Source: Prorocentrum cordatum
Taxonomy: Eukaryota; Sar; Dinophyceae; Prorocentrales; Prorocentraceae
Assembly: GCA_963575745.1 (NCBI GenBank)
Contig: CAUYUJ010014760.1
Coordinates: 209,001 to 273,000 of the forward strand
DNA length: 64,000 nt
Direction: 5' to 3'
The notes below the pieces were generated by a model. That model searched no databases. It was given only the letters and a program-made list of their open reading frames with translations, and was not told the origin of the DNA. Positions 9,707 to 21,065 of this stretch are shown here, piece by piece. Each line of letters starts with the position of its first letter. Position 1 is the stretch's first letter. The position numbers were made by a program, and so were the translations under genes.

Positions 9707-10598
9707 TCAGCCCCGCATCTGCGGCGTCGCCGCAACTGCGGCCAGTTCGGCTTCGAGTTCAATGCAGGAGGGGCGGGGCGACGAGTTCGAGGTCGTCCAG
9801 GGCCGCCTGACTCCTTTGCTCGGCCGTGAGACTGACCCCCGCTTCTTCTCTATCAGTTTCTTCACCTCCATCTCGATCGTGTTGCCGCGGTTGGCGCGCG
9901 CGCGCGATGGTGGCCACCCAAGCGCCTTTGAAGTTCCATGCGACGGTGTAACCAGCCCCGCTGCCCTGCGACACGGTGGACCCGCTGCTCCCCCCACCCC
10001 CACCGCCCTTTCCTGGTCCGCGACTGCGGCTTCGCCCTTATCGTCGTCCGTGATATCGGGCACTCCACCGAGGCCCACGTCGTCCATGATCGTCGTGATC
10101 AACCACTCGAGGTCTTTAGCGTCGAACCGCAGCGTCCTCCTCCTGAAGCTGGCCACCCGCACGTTGCGAAAGTCCTTGTCGTCTGGAATCTTCAAGTGGC
10201 TCCTGGCGGGCATCTGCAGGCAGTGCACAGCGGCCGCGTGTCTGTCCACAGCCTCGCCTCTTGCCAGGCCAGTCTGAGGCCAGGTTGGAGCTACGCTCCC
10301 CCGTCCTCTGCTTCTTGGCGGACGTCGGAATCGCGGCCTGCCTCTTCGTGGCGTCCGAAGCACTGACCAAGGCAATCATTGGGTCATCATCATCGTCTCC
10401 CTCTTCGTCGCTCTCCACGTCCGCAACTGCGGCGCCGCCCTGTTTCGACCGTGTCTCCTTCGCGTCCTGCCAGACCTTGGAAGCCGTCAACGCTCCGGGC
10501 GTTGGTTTACCCTTCGCGCGCACCTTCAGCAGCCATGCCTTTTGCGTGTTCACGTGCGCGAGCGTGATTTCCCCAGGGAGCCCTGCGTCGAGCACCAT
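9707..10598 (-). pseudogene. N-terminal segment of the composite gene
   Basis: The first frame starts at a Met codon at 10598 and reads 'KAWLLKVRAKGKPTPGALTA' followed by an acidic stretch (EEGDDDDD). Near 10300 the coding signal moves by one base at a C5 tract into a frame containing 'HLKIPDDKDFRNVRV' and 'RFDAKDLEWLITTIMDDVGL'. Near 9990 (poly-C) it moves again into 'GYTVAWNFKGAWVATIARAR', and near 9900 (a CG dinucleotide run) back to 'NRGNTIEMEVKKLIEKKRGS'. The alternation of well-formed peptide stretches between frames shows one ancestral frame broken by several one-base indels. Function is not recognised. It carries exact CCGCAACTGCGG copies at 10421, 9730 and 9673, read as Ala-Ala-Val-Ala. 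Confidence 0.6.
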
Positions 10599-10599
10599 G

Positions 10600-11525
10600 G
10601 CGCCCTTCTCTGGGTTGCATGATCATCGACCTGGGATGACCCCAAAAATGGCCATGTTGGAAAATCCATAACAATTCTTCGTCGGCAAACTGTTAATTTT
10701 GGGCGACGCGCCCATCGCCGAGCGGGGGCGGGGCGGAACAGATAGGGGGGCGGAAGAACGAAGGGCGCCGCGATGCGCTTGCGAGGGCCGCCGCGTGGAA
10801 TATGCGAAAACGAATGCCACGATGATGTCTAGAACGCTTCTTCGCTTTGGGGTCGAGGCGTGGCCCCGCCGACGCGAGCTCTCGGGGCTTAAGACGCGAG
10901 CCCTCGCGGCCTGCGACGCCGCGCTTGGGGCCTGCCACGCGGGGCCCTGGGGCCAGTTCGCGACCACCTGTGGCCTGCGACTTGGACGCGCAGGGCCCTT
11001 CACGCGCACCCCTGGGAGGGGGGGGGCGATGCGAATTCCAAGCGCGCCGCGCGACCCCGGCGGCCGAAATCGCCGGGGACCGAAGCCCGCGGCGCGAGTT
11101 CCTGGGCCCTGCGAAGCGCCCCCCCCCCCCCCCCCAGGGCTTACGGGGCTGTCTTCTCTGGCATGCGACGGGGGCCCCTGGGGCATCGGGCCCAATTTGC
11201 CATGGCATTCGAGTTGGCTCAGACTGGGCTGACTCGGCTGAGCTAGGCAGGGATGGCCTAGACCATGGCGGGGTTACACACAGCATGGGCCTGGCAAGAC
11301 TTGACCGCGAGCCTTTGCATTGCGAGGGGGGGGGGGGGGGGGGGGAGCTGTCAACAGCGCAACTGTCGCAACTTCTGTGAGCTCCTGGGTAATCCAGCGG
11401 AGTTGTACGCCACGCGATCCAGACGAGATCTCGCGGCTCCCTGGATAATGAGAGCGGGCGGCAGCGGCGGGGGGGGGCGTGGCGATGGGGGGGGAGGGGG
11501 GGGGAGGGCGCGGCGGTGGCGGGGA
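10600..11525. other. G/C-rich spacer with poly-G and poly-C tracts, no gene seen
   Basis: The stretch holds a degenerate repeat around GGCCTGCGAC/GGGCCCTGG (10850-11170), a C15-type run near 11122-11138 and a G23-type run at 11325-11347. Long frames are open on both strands because of composition only. Confidence 0.5.
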
Positions 11526-12545
<1,020 letters not shown>

Positions 12546-13094
12546 AGTGCGGGTGTTGTTTGGGGTGGTACGTAGTTTTATACACAGACGTACATGTGTA
12601 CATGCACGCGCACACACATTTGTATATCTATATGTGTATGCGCATGCAAGCATGCATGCATGCACATGTACGCATGTGCAGGTGTTTGCATGTGCGTGCG
12701 CACGCACGCACTCGAAGTGGTGGCGGGGGGGGGGGGGGGGGGGGGGGGGGGCGGCAGGGGCGCGCGGTTTGCGCGCGCGCGTGCGCGGCGCGCGGCGGGC
12801 GGCGGCGGAGCGGGGAGGGGGGGGGGGGGGCGGAGGGGGGGGGCAACTGCCACCGCGCCATGCGTCATCTCGAGTTGGCCAGTCATTGTTATAACAGTCA
12901 TTGCTATAGGATGGGTCGGGCATGTACTTGGCGTTTGTCGTGCGCGCGGGGCGGCGCTTACCAACGCGGCGGTCGCAGATTCCGTTCTGTTCGCTCGTGC
13001 CTGCGCACGGCGCCAAGTGCGGGCGCGATCGCATCGGGCAGATGCCCATCTCTGGCGCCCGTCTCGCGGGAAGGGGAGGTTGCGTTTGGGGCAA
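12546..13094. other. Spacer with poly-G tracts
   Basis: Bases 12590-12720 hold a degenerate ATGCATGCACATGT/GT tract. Runs of G occupy about 12722-12751 and 12818-12842. The rest, including 12930-13094, shows no recognisable gene. Confidence 0.5.
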
Positions 13095-13862
13095 TTTTCT
13101 CAGCGGGTGCGATGTATTTTCTCTGCGCGCGCGATTTATTTCCCCCATGGGTGCGATTTGTTCTCTCCAAGGGCGCGATGTACCTTCCCCGCGGGCGCGA
13201 TGCATTTTCCCCGGGGGTGCGTTCTCTCCGTGGGCGCGATTGATTTTCTCCGCGGGCGCGATTTATTCTCTCCGCGGCTGCGAATCAGTTTCTCCGTGGT
13301 TGCGGTTCATTTGCTCCGCGGGCGCGGCCCCTTCTCCCCGCGGGCGCGATTTATTTTCCTCGCGCGCGCGATTTTTCCCCCGAAGGCGCGATTGTTTTTT
13401 CTCCGCGGGCGCGATTCTTCCGCGGGCGCGCATTCATTTTCCCCGGGTGCTCTTTTTTTTTACTCCGCGGGCGCGGTTTATTTTCCCCGTGGGCGCGGAT
13501 GCGTTTTAACCGCGTGCGCAAATTATTCTCTCCATGGGCGCGATTTATTTCCCCCGTGGACGCGATTGATTTTCTCCGTGGGCGCGATTCAATGTTCCGT
13601 GAATGCGTTTTCTTCGCCGTGGGTGAGATCTACGTTCCCCCCCGCGCGATTTTTCCTCCGCGGGCGCGATTTAATTTCCCCGGGGGTGCTATTGATTCTC
13701 TCCGCGGGCTGTGGTTTATTTTTCCGTGGGCGCGATTTATTTTTCCGCGACCGCGATTCATTTCCGTGGGTGCGATTGATTTTCGCAGCGGGCGCGATTC
13801 ATCTTCTCCATGGGCGCGATTCAATTCCCCCCGTGGGCGAGATTTAATGGGGGGGCGCCTTC
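13095..13862. repeat. Degenerate ~25-bp minisatellite (CCGYGGGCGCGATTTATTTT)
   Basis: About 30 diverged units share a GGGCGCGATT core followed by a T/C-rich spacer. Long plus-strand frames encode repeated '[14 protein letters not shown]'-like peptides. Because the unit is not a multiple of three and has few stops, this is repeat-driven rather than genic. Confidence 0.85.
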
Positions 13863-13869
13863 CAATCTG

Positions 13870-14345
13870 ATCTCCCCGACGCGGCGGCGACGGGCCCGTC
13901 GCGGACGGATGCGCAAAAACAGGCTGTCCGCCGCGCGGAACTATTGAGAAATGATTGTATAAAGTTGCGCGATGTGCGATGGGCGCGCCGTGGGCAGCGA
14001 GGTTCAACCACGCGCGGCGCGCAATATTTTCGGTGCGACGGCGACGGCGGGTGGCCAGACAGATGCGCAGCACGTAGCCAGGCACGTTCGCCGACGGCGC
14101 GACAGCGGCCGCCGAGGCCGCGACAGATAGACAGTTCGTTTGTTTCCGGAACTCCCCGCGCGGCGCGACGGCGACGGGGGGGTGGCCAGACGCATGGATG
14201 GCGCATAGCTGCGCATGTCGGCCTGGCCAACGGTGCGACGGCGACCGGCGGGGCCGCGACAGATGGGCCCAGCCTGTTTCCCACCCCCCGCGCGCGGCGC
14301 GACGGCGACGGAGGGCGGCCCGACAGATGGGCCCAGCCTGCTATG
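13870..14345. repeat. Degenerate ~65-75-bp GC-rich tandem repeat
   Basis: About six units share GCGCGACGGCGACGG followed by GGCCAGACAGATG-like sequence (near 13876, 14033, 14095, 14165, 14235 and 14300). The last two units also share GATGGGCCCAGCCTG. Confidence 0.7.
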
Positions 14346-14440
14346 GACCTCCGACGCGCGCGCGCGCGCCGAGGGGTCTGTAGCGCCCACAATAGAGAAG
14401 TCGACGCGCCCGTCGGCCTTCTTACAGAGCCACAGAAATC
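14345..14440. repeat. Solitary unit of the ~146-bp satellite
   Basis: The stretch GTCTGTAGCGCCCACAATAG followed by AGAAGTCGACGCGCCCGTCG is the same as in the array at 17590-19290. It lies directly before the first copy of the duplicated module. Confidence 0.85.
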
Positions 14441-14442
14441 CA

Positions 14443-15280
14443 ACAGCTCTTTGGGCGTGAGTGGTTTAGAGAGCCCGCTCTGTTCTCAACCCCCTTCTTC
14501 TCCTTCGGGGAAGGGTTTACCCCTCCCCCTACCCCCCCCCCCCTGGGCCTGGAGAGGGGGGGCCGCGGGTCGTCAGGGGGGTCAATTTCGACTCGTGGGA
14601 GAGCTTAAAAACGACACCCTCACGAGGATTCTGGCCCCGACGGGGGGAGGAAGAAAACCCTCTCCTCTTCTTTGAAGCCAAAATCATTGATTTTACGACG
14701 GTTTCGGCCCCATTGTGGCCTTCTGTGGGGGCAGCGCCCCTCTTCCTTCATAGCAAAATCATTGATTTTACGAAGGTTTTGGGCCCATTGTGTCCTTCTC
14801 CGGGGGCGGCGCTCATTTGCGCTTCTGAGGAGGTCGCAAGAGGCCCCAAGCTGGCCCCAAAGAGCCCCCAGGAGGCTCCCAAGAGGCCTCCAAGAGGCCC
14901 CCAAGAGGCCCCCAAGAAGCCCCAAGAGGCCCCAAGAGGCCCCCAAGAGGCCCCACGACGCCCCAAGAGGCCCCCCAGAGGCCTCCAAGAGGCCCCCAGG
15001 AGGCCCCCAAGAGGCCCCAAGAGCCTCCCAGAAGCCCCCAAGAGGCCCCGCGAGGAGCCCGAACGACTCACACCAGGACGAGGGGCCCGAACGACTCGCA
15101 CCACGAAGAGCCCGAACGACTCACACCATAAGGAGGGGCCCGAACGACTCACACCAGGACGAGGCGCCCGAACGGCTCACACCACGAGGAGCCCGAAGGA
15201 CTCACACCACGACGCGGGCCTCGAACGACTCACACCACGAGGGGCCCGAACGAGTCACACCAGGAGGAGGCGCAGCGCTC
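14443..15280. repeat. Duplicated module, copy 1
   Basis: The lead segment (14443-14830) starts CTTTGGGCGTGAGTGGTTTA and includes GAGAGCCCGCTCTGTTCTCA and CCTTCGGGG. A CCCAAGAGGCCC-type array follows (14840-15055), then about nine units of a ~25-bp repeat with core CGAACGACTCACACCA (15056-15275). The same order recurs at 16226-17395. Confidence 0.85.
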
Positions 15281-15465
15281 ATACAAGCCCCCCAAGATGG
15301 CCACCAGAGGCCCACCAGATGGCCCCAAGAGGTCACCAGGTGGCCCACAAGAGGTCTCCAGGAGGCACCACGAGGCCTCCAAGAGGCCCCTCAAGATACC
15401 CCCAAGAGGTCCCCAAGAGGCGCCGAAGACGCCCCCAGAGGCCTCCGAGCGGCGTCCAAAAGACA
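15281..15465. repeat. CAAGAGGCCC-type array
   Basis: Irregular 11-12-base units (CCCAAGAGGTC, CAAGATGGCC). They belong to the family seen in both orientations throughout 14.8-50.6 kb. Confidence 0.8.
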
Positions 15466-15614
15466 TCTACTACTACCCTACGATTACTACTACGTCTACT
15501 ACTACTACAACTCATACTCGTTTGACTACATCATCTCGTAATACTACAACTACAACTACTATTACGACTCCTACCAGTTCTACTCGTACTACTACGAGTC
15601 CTACTACTACTAGA

Positions 15615-15652
<38 letters not shown>

Positions 15653-15659
15653 CAGTACG

Positions 15660-15700
<41 letters not shown>

Positions 15701-15822
15701 GACTTCCATACATACCACTGCTCTAGTGACTGCCCCTGCTACGGAGACAACTAGTGCGACGACGACGTCGACGACTACGTTTGCTACTACCGCTGATACT
15801 GGAAATACCACTACTACTATCA

Positions 15823-15862
<40 letters not shown>

Positions 15863-15973
15863 CACTACTACCACTACCAGTAGTACAACTGGTCCTACTG
15901 GTTACTACTTCTACTACTACTACTACTGCTACTACTACTACTACTACTACTGCTGCTACCCCTGCTACTCTTG

Positions 15974-16036
<63 letters not shown>

Positions 16037-16215
16037 GCACTACTACTTCTACGACGACGGCTACCGCTACTGCTACTGCTACTGCTACTGGTACTGCTCC
16101 TGTCAGTGCTATTCCTCGTACTGCGTTTCGACTTACTACTCCCCTACTCGCATCAACAACAACAACTACTACTACTACTACTACTATTCCTACTTCTACT
16201 AATCGTATTACTAGT
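15466..16215. repeat. (ACT)n triplet array, 750 bp
   Basis: Long runs of ACTACT with single-base interruptions. Frames encode poly-Thr, poly-Leu or poly-Tyr on plus and poly-Val or poly-Ser on minus. A second array of the same triplet interrupts the gene at 32.5-33.0 kb. Confidence 0.95.
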
Positions 16216-16225
16216 ACTACTACTA

Positions 16226-17395
16226 GTCCCACCAGCCCTTTGGGCGTGGGTGGTTTAGAGAGCCCGCTCTGTTCTCAACCCCCCTTCTTCCCCTTCGGGG
16301 AGGGGTTTACCCCTCCCCCTACCCCCTCCCCCTGGACCTGGAGAGGGGGTTCCGCGGGTCGTCAAGGGCGTCATTTTCGACTCCTGGGAGGGCTAGAAAA
16401 CGACGCCCCTCACGAGGATTCTGGCCCCGACGGGGGGGGGGGGGGGGTCAGAAAAAAGGGTAGGGGAAAAAAAAAACTCATCTTCTTTGTCGCCAAAATC
16501 ATTGATGCTACTACGGCGTTGGCCCCATTTTGGCCTTCTGAGGGGGCCGCGCTGATTGAAGCTTCCCTCTTCCTTCAGGGCAAAACCATTGATGTTCCAA
16601 AGGTGTTGGGCTCATTTTGCCCTTCTGAGGGGGCAGCGCTCATTGAAGCACCCCTCTTCTTTGATCCATCCTCTCCACGATGGCCCCAAGAAGCGCCCAG
16701 GAGGCACCAAGAGGCCCCAAGATGGCCCCAAGAGGCCCCCAGGAGGCACCCAAGAGGCCTCCAAGAGGCCCCCAATATGCCCCCAAGAGGTCTCCAAGAG
16801 GCGCCAAGAGGCCCCCAAGACGCCCCACAATGCCTCCAAGAGGCTCCCAAGAGGCCCGAAGAGCCCCCCCCCCCCCCCTCCCCCTTCCCCAAGGCACCCA
16901 AGACGCTCCTAGAAGTCCCTGGGGCCGCCAAGAGGCCCCCAAGACGCCCCAAAAGGGGACGAGGTGCCCGAACGCCTCACGCCACGAGGAGCCCGAACGA
17001 CTCACACCAGGACGAGGGGCCCGAACGACTCACACCACGAAGAGCCCGAACGACCCACACCAGAAGGAGGGGCCCGAACGACTCACGCCAGGACGAGGCG
17101 CCCGAACGACTCACACCACGCGGAGCCCGAACGACTCACACCACGACGAGGGCACCGAACGACTCACACCACGAGGAGCCCGAACGAGTCACACCAGGAG
17201 GAGGGGCCCGAACGACTCACACCAGGACGAGGGCCCGAACAACTCACACCACGAGAAGCCCGAACGACTCACACCAGGACGAAGAGCCCGAACGACTCAC
17301 ACCACGAAGAGCCCGAACGACTCACACCAGGAAGAAAGGCCCGAACGACTCACACCAGGACGAGAAACCCCGAACGACTCAAACCACGAAGAGCG
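16226..17395. repeat. Duplicated module, copy 2
   Basis: The lead segment (16226-16670) is highly similar to 14443-14830, including the 20-base GAGAGCCCGCTCTGTTCTCA. It is followed by a CAAGAGGCCC-type array (16675-16965) and about 16 units of the CGAACGACTCACACCA repeat (16967-17395). Confidence 0.85.
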
Positions 17396-17589
17396 CTTTC
17401 TCCCCCTCCTCCTCCGCCTCGCCCTTCTCCCGCCCCCACCACAAGGAGGATGTGCAAGGGGGCGGGGTGACGGAGGAGCAGGGGAGATATGCGGGGGCAG
17501 GCGGAAACACGCCTGAAAAACGCGACAGTCGGCATGCTTCGCAAGAGTTGCTGTTTCGAGATGGGCTGGTGGGGTTACGCGAAGCGTGA

Positions 17590-19290
17590 AAATTGCATAT
17601 CGACTTTTCTATTGTGGACAACAAAGAATTCCGACGCGCGCGCGCGTCGGGGGTCTGTAGCGCCCACAATAGAGAAGTCGACGCGCCCGTCGGCCTCCTT
17701 AAGGAGCCACAGAAATTAAAAAAAAATCAGTTTCTAGAATTGCATACCGACGTTTCTATTGTGGACAACATAGAACTCCGACGCGCGCGCGCGTCGGGGG
17801 TCTGTAGCGCCCGCAATAGAGAAGTCGACGCGCCCGTCGGCCACCTTAAAGAGCAAAAGAATTTGAGAATTCAGTTTTTAGAATGGCATATCGGCTTTTC
17901 TATTGTGGACAACAAAGAACTCCGACGCGCGCGCGCGCGCCGGGGGTCTGCAGCGCCCGCAATAGAGAAGTCGACGCGCCCGTCGCCCTCTTAAAGAGCA
18001 ACAGACATGAAGAATTCAGTTATAAGAATTGCACATCTACTCTTCTATTAGGGACAACACAGAACTCCGACGCGCGCGCGCGCCGGGGGTCTGTAGCGCC
18101 CACAATAGAGAAGTCGACGCGCCCGACGGCCTCCTTAAAGAGTCACAGAAATTTCGAATTCAGTTTCTACATTTGCATATCGGTTTCTCTCTTGTGGACA
18201 ACGCAGAACTCCGACGCGCGCGCGCGGCGGGGGTCTGTAGCGCCCGCAATAGAGAAGTCGACGCGCCCGTCGGCCTCCTCCAAGAGCCAGAGAAATTTAG
18301 AGTTCAGTTTTTAGCATTACATGTGGACTTTTCTATTGTGGACAACGCAGAACTCCGACGCGCGCGCGCGCGCCGGGGGTCTGCAGCGCCCGCGCTAGAG
18401 AAGCCGACTGCCACCTTAAAGAGCTACAGAAATGTAGAATTCAGTTTTTAGATTTGCATATCGACTTTTCTCTTGGACAACAAAGAACTCCGACGCGCGC
18501 GCGCGTCGGGGTCTGTAGTGCCCGCAAAAGAGAAGTCGACGCGCTCGTCGGCCCCCTTAAGGGGCCACAGAATTTTAGATGGCAGTTTGTAGAACTGCAT
18601 ATCGTCTTTTCTATCGTGGACAAGACAGAACTCCGACGCGCGCGCGCGCGCGCGTCGGGGGTCTGTAGCGCCCGCAATAGAGATGTCGACGCGCCCGTCG
18701 GCCTCCTTAAAGAGCCACAGAATTTTAGTAATCAGTTACTCCAATTGCATATCGAATCTTCGATTGTGGACGACGCAGAACTCCGACGCGCGCGCGCGCG
18801 CGTCGGGGGTCTGCAGCGCCCGCAATCGAGAAGTCGACGCGCCCGACGGCCTCCTTGAAGAGCCAGAGAAATTTAGAATTCAGTTCTTAGAATTGAATGT
18901 CGACTTTTCTATTGTGGACAACGCAGAACTCCGACGCGCGCGCGCGCGGCGGGGGTCTCCAATGCCCACAATAGAGAAGTCGACGCGCCCGCCGGCCTCT
19001 TTAAAGAGCCACAATATTCTATAATTTAGTTTTTAGATTTGCATATCGGCTTTTCTATTGTGGACAACACAGAACTCCGAGGCGCGCGCGCGCGCGCGCG
19101 CGCGTCGGGGGGTCTGTAGCGCCCACAATAGAGAAGTCGACGCGCCCGACGGCCTCCTTAAAGAGCCACAGAATTTAGAATTCAGTTTTTAGAGTGGCAT
19201 ATCGACTTTTCTATTGTGGGCAACACAGAACTCCGACGCGCGCGCGCGCGCGCGCGTCGGGGGTCTGTAGCGCCCTCCTCCTCCTCCGCC
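17590..19290. repeat. ~146-bp satellite, 12 units
   Basis: The GTCTGTAGCGCCC landmark recurs near 17651, 17801, 17947, 18089, 18233, 18389, 18512, 18661, 18809, 18956, 19112 and 19262, so the period is 123-156 and mostly 142-150. In each unit CTTTTCTATTGTGGAC and CCCACAATAGAGAAG form the arms of a fold-back enclosing a second hairpin made of CGACGCGCGCGCGCGTCG. The last unit is cut short by (CTC)n. Confidence 0.92.
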
Positions 19291-19740
19291 GCGTCGGCAG
19301 AACTCCAAGCCAGTTGCCCAGAGATCCAAGCCACGTGTTCCAACTCAGTCCAAGCCCAAATATCCCCGCTACAGTCAGGACATTGCGTGCGGAGTGAACC
19401 AGCGGCGCCACTGGGAATCACCCAGAGCTCGGCCTCGATCTGCCCAGCGATTGCCCCGACCTTGAGCGTCGGCCACGATGGCCGCCTGCGACCGCCGTGC
19501 TACCCGGGGTGGCAGCGCGAAGCTGGGTCTCAAACCTCCCACGGGGCCGCTCAATATGCGATCGCACTTGCGCCCGTCGCCAAGGCCCCCTCGCGGCTCA
19601 AGCCGGCGGCGCGGGGGAGGGGGGTGGCGCGACGAGGCGGCCGAGGAGACGAGGGTGTTCTTGGAAGGTGGCGGCCCCCCTACGAGCACTGCGCCTTCTT
19701 CGTCCCGACGCAATCATCGTGAAGAGAACATAAAAAGAAG
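19291..19740 (-). other. Possible decayed coding fragment, minus strand
   Basis: Minus-strand frames contain 'GRGNRWADRGRALGDSQWRR' (about 19390-19490) and, one frame away, 'TQCPDCSGDIWAWTELEHVA' followed by 'WISGQLAWSSADAAEE' (19290-19400). The GNxxAD pattern and a CxxC pair recall the RNase H / zinc-ribbon ending seen at the start of the window, but the match is too short to name. It could be chance. Confidence 0.25.
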
Positions 19741-19743
19741 GAG

Positions 19744-20062
19744 GGCTCCGTTTGCGCGGCGTTGGCTCCGTTTGTGCGGTGTTGGCTCCGTTCGTGCGGT
19801 GTTGGCTCCGTTTGTGCGGTGTTGGCTCCGTTCGTGCGGCGTTGGCTTCGTTTGTGCGGTGTTGGCTCCGTTTGTGCGGTGTTGGCTTCGTTTGTGCGGT
19901 GTTGGCCCCGTTCGTGCGGTGGTGGCTGCGTTGTGCGGTGTTGGCTCCGTTTGTGCGGCGTTGGCTCCGTTTGTGCGACGTTGGCTCCGTTTGTGCGGTG
20001 TTGGCTCCGTTTGTGCGGCGTTGGCTCCGTTTGTGCGGTGTTGGCTCCGTTTGTGCGGTGTT
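19744..20062. repeat. 20-bp tandem repeat, ~16 units
   Basis: The unit GTTGGCTCCGTTTGTGCGGT varies mainly at T/C positions. One unit has lost a base near 19934. Since 20 is not a multiple of three, the frames translate to the same 20-residue cycle and lack stops. Confidence 0.95.
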
Positions 20063-20317
20063 GGGATCCCTCGGGGCTCTTCGGGGCGTTTGGGGATTCG
20101 TACTGGGGCCTGGGAGGCTTTCCCCCCGCCTGGGAATTCGGGTCCGCTCCCCCCTCCGCGCGCCGCCGCGCGTGCCCCCCGCGCGCTGGGGGGGCGGCTT
20201 CTCGACGACGTCGTCGCCGCCGCTGTTGCCCCCCCCCCCCCGTCGCACTGACATTCTCCGGGGCTAACCTTTGGCCCTAACGTGCTCCGCGCGCCCGGCC
20301 CGCGGGCGCGCAATCCC

Positions 20318-20595
20318 GCTGTGCTAAAGTTGCCTCTTCCGCTTCTCTAGCGAGTGATTTCCGCTTTACTAAAATTGTTTTGTCCGCTGTGCTAAAACGG
20401 CTTCCCGCTGTGGTAAAGTGGCGTGCCCGCTTTGCTAAAGTGCCCTGTCCGCTTTAGTAAACTGTCGCCTCCGCTGTACTAAAGTGGCGCTGCTTGGCAT
20501 CTTACAGCAAACGAACACCTTCGTCTACTTTACTAAAGTGGCGTGCCCGCTTTAGTAAAGTGGCGCACCCGCTTTACTAAAATGGTTCGTCTGCC
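20318..20595. repeat. Near-palindromic CCGCTTTAGTAAAGTGGCG repeats
   Basis: About ten units with core CTTTACTAAAG/CTTTAGTAAAG lie within 275 bases. The core is an inverted repeat in which only the central base differs, so each unit can form a small hairpin on either strand. Confidence 0.85.
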
Positions 20596-20689
20596 AAACA
20601 CAAGATATATATTCTGTCCGAGGATTGCCAATTCTGGCACCGAGAATTGATAATAATCGTGCCCTGGATTCATCAGAGTGCGGGGGGGC

Positions 20690-21065
20690 GGCCTGGGGGG
20701 GCGGCATCGCGGGCCCTGGAAGTCCCACATGGCCCACGAGCCTCCCAGGCCCTAGAAACCACGCAGGATCCCACAAGACCCCGAGGACCCACAAGCCACA
20801 CAGGCTCCGCAAGCCCCACAGGCCCCATAGGTTCCACGAACACCATAGACCGCACACGCCCCGCAGGTCCCAGAATCCCACGCGGCCCCACACGTCGCAC
20901 CAGCGCCGCGCATCGAGCGCGCCCCACTGGCGCCACAGGCCCGACAATTCGCAGAAGCACCACTGGTCTCACAGGCCACCCAAATCATACATGCCCCATG
21001 AATCCCACAGGCCCCTGAGGCCCACAAGGCCCACAGGTCGCGCTGACCTTGGGTCCGACGCGTGA
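20690..21065. repeat. Degenerate CACAGGCCC repeats
   Basis: Irregular 9-12-base units of CCCACAGGC or CCCACAAGGC type. Frames on both strands are open, but products are Pro/His/Thr or Gly/Cys/Ala rich with no domain. Confidence 0.7.

Larger units (their letters stand above)
3141..10598 (-). pseudogene. Degenerate composite gene: DDE-transposase-like region joined to an EEP-nuclease-like region
   Basis: This is a gene-level entry; the parts are described separately. Coding character runs almost without a break on the minus strand. The order is N-terminal region (10598-9707), low-complexity linker (9678-8300), CDGNCGVD segment (8330-7427), DDE-like segment (7423-6400), coiled coil (6392-5955), basic region (5980-4820), EEP domain (4816-4250) and an acidic or low-complexity tail (to 3141). 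The frame from 8330 to 6450 is continuous except for TAG codons at 7424-7426, 7322-7324 and 6770-6772. The frame from 5980 to 4270 is continuous except for TAA at 4817-4819 and 4388-4390. Other breaks are one-base shifts, several in homopolymers (C5 near 10300, C7 near 6441, C6 near 5968). The substitution stops point to decay; the homopolymer shifts could also be assembly error. From memory, related proteins recur in dinoflagellate genomes. I cannot tell whether this was always one polypeptide or two adjacent genes. Confidence 0.7.

Noticed and set aside
3391-10432. CCGCAACTGCGG as a simple result of alanine-rich coding
   Set aside because: Exact nucleotides recur in three phases and in non-coding DNA with less common codons (GCA, GTT), so protein composition alone does not explain it.
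15754-17589. 611-residue plus-strand open frame
   Set aside because: It consists of ACT-triplet translation followed by the two repeat arrays; other frames are also open. No protein domain.
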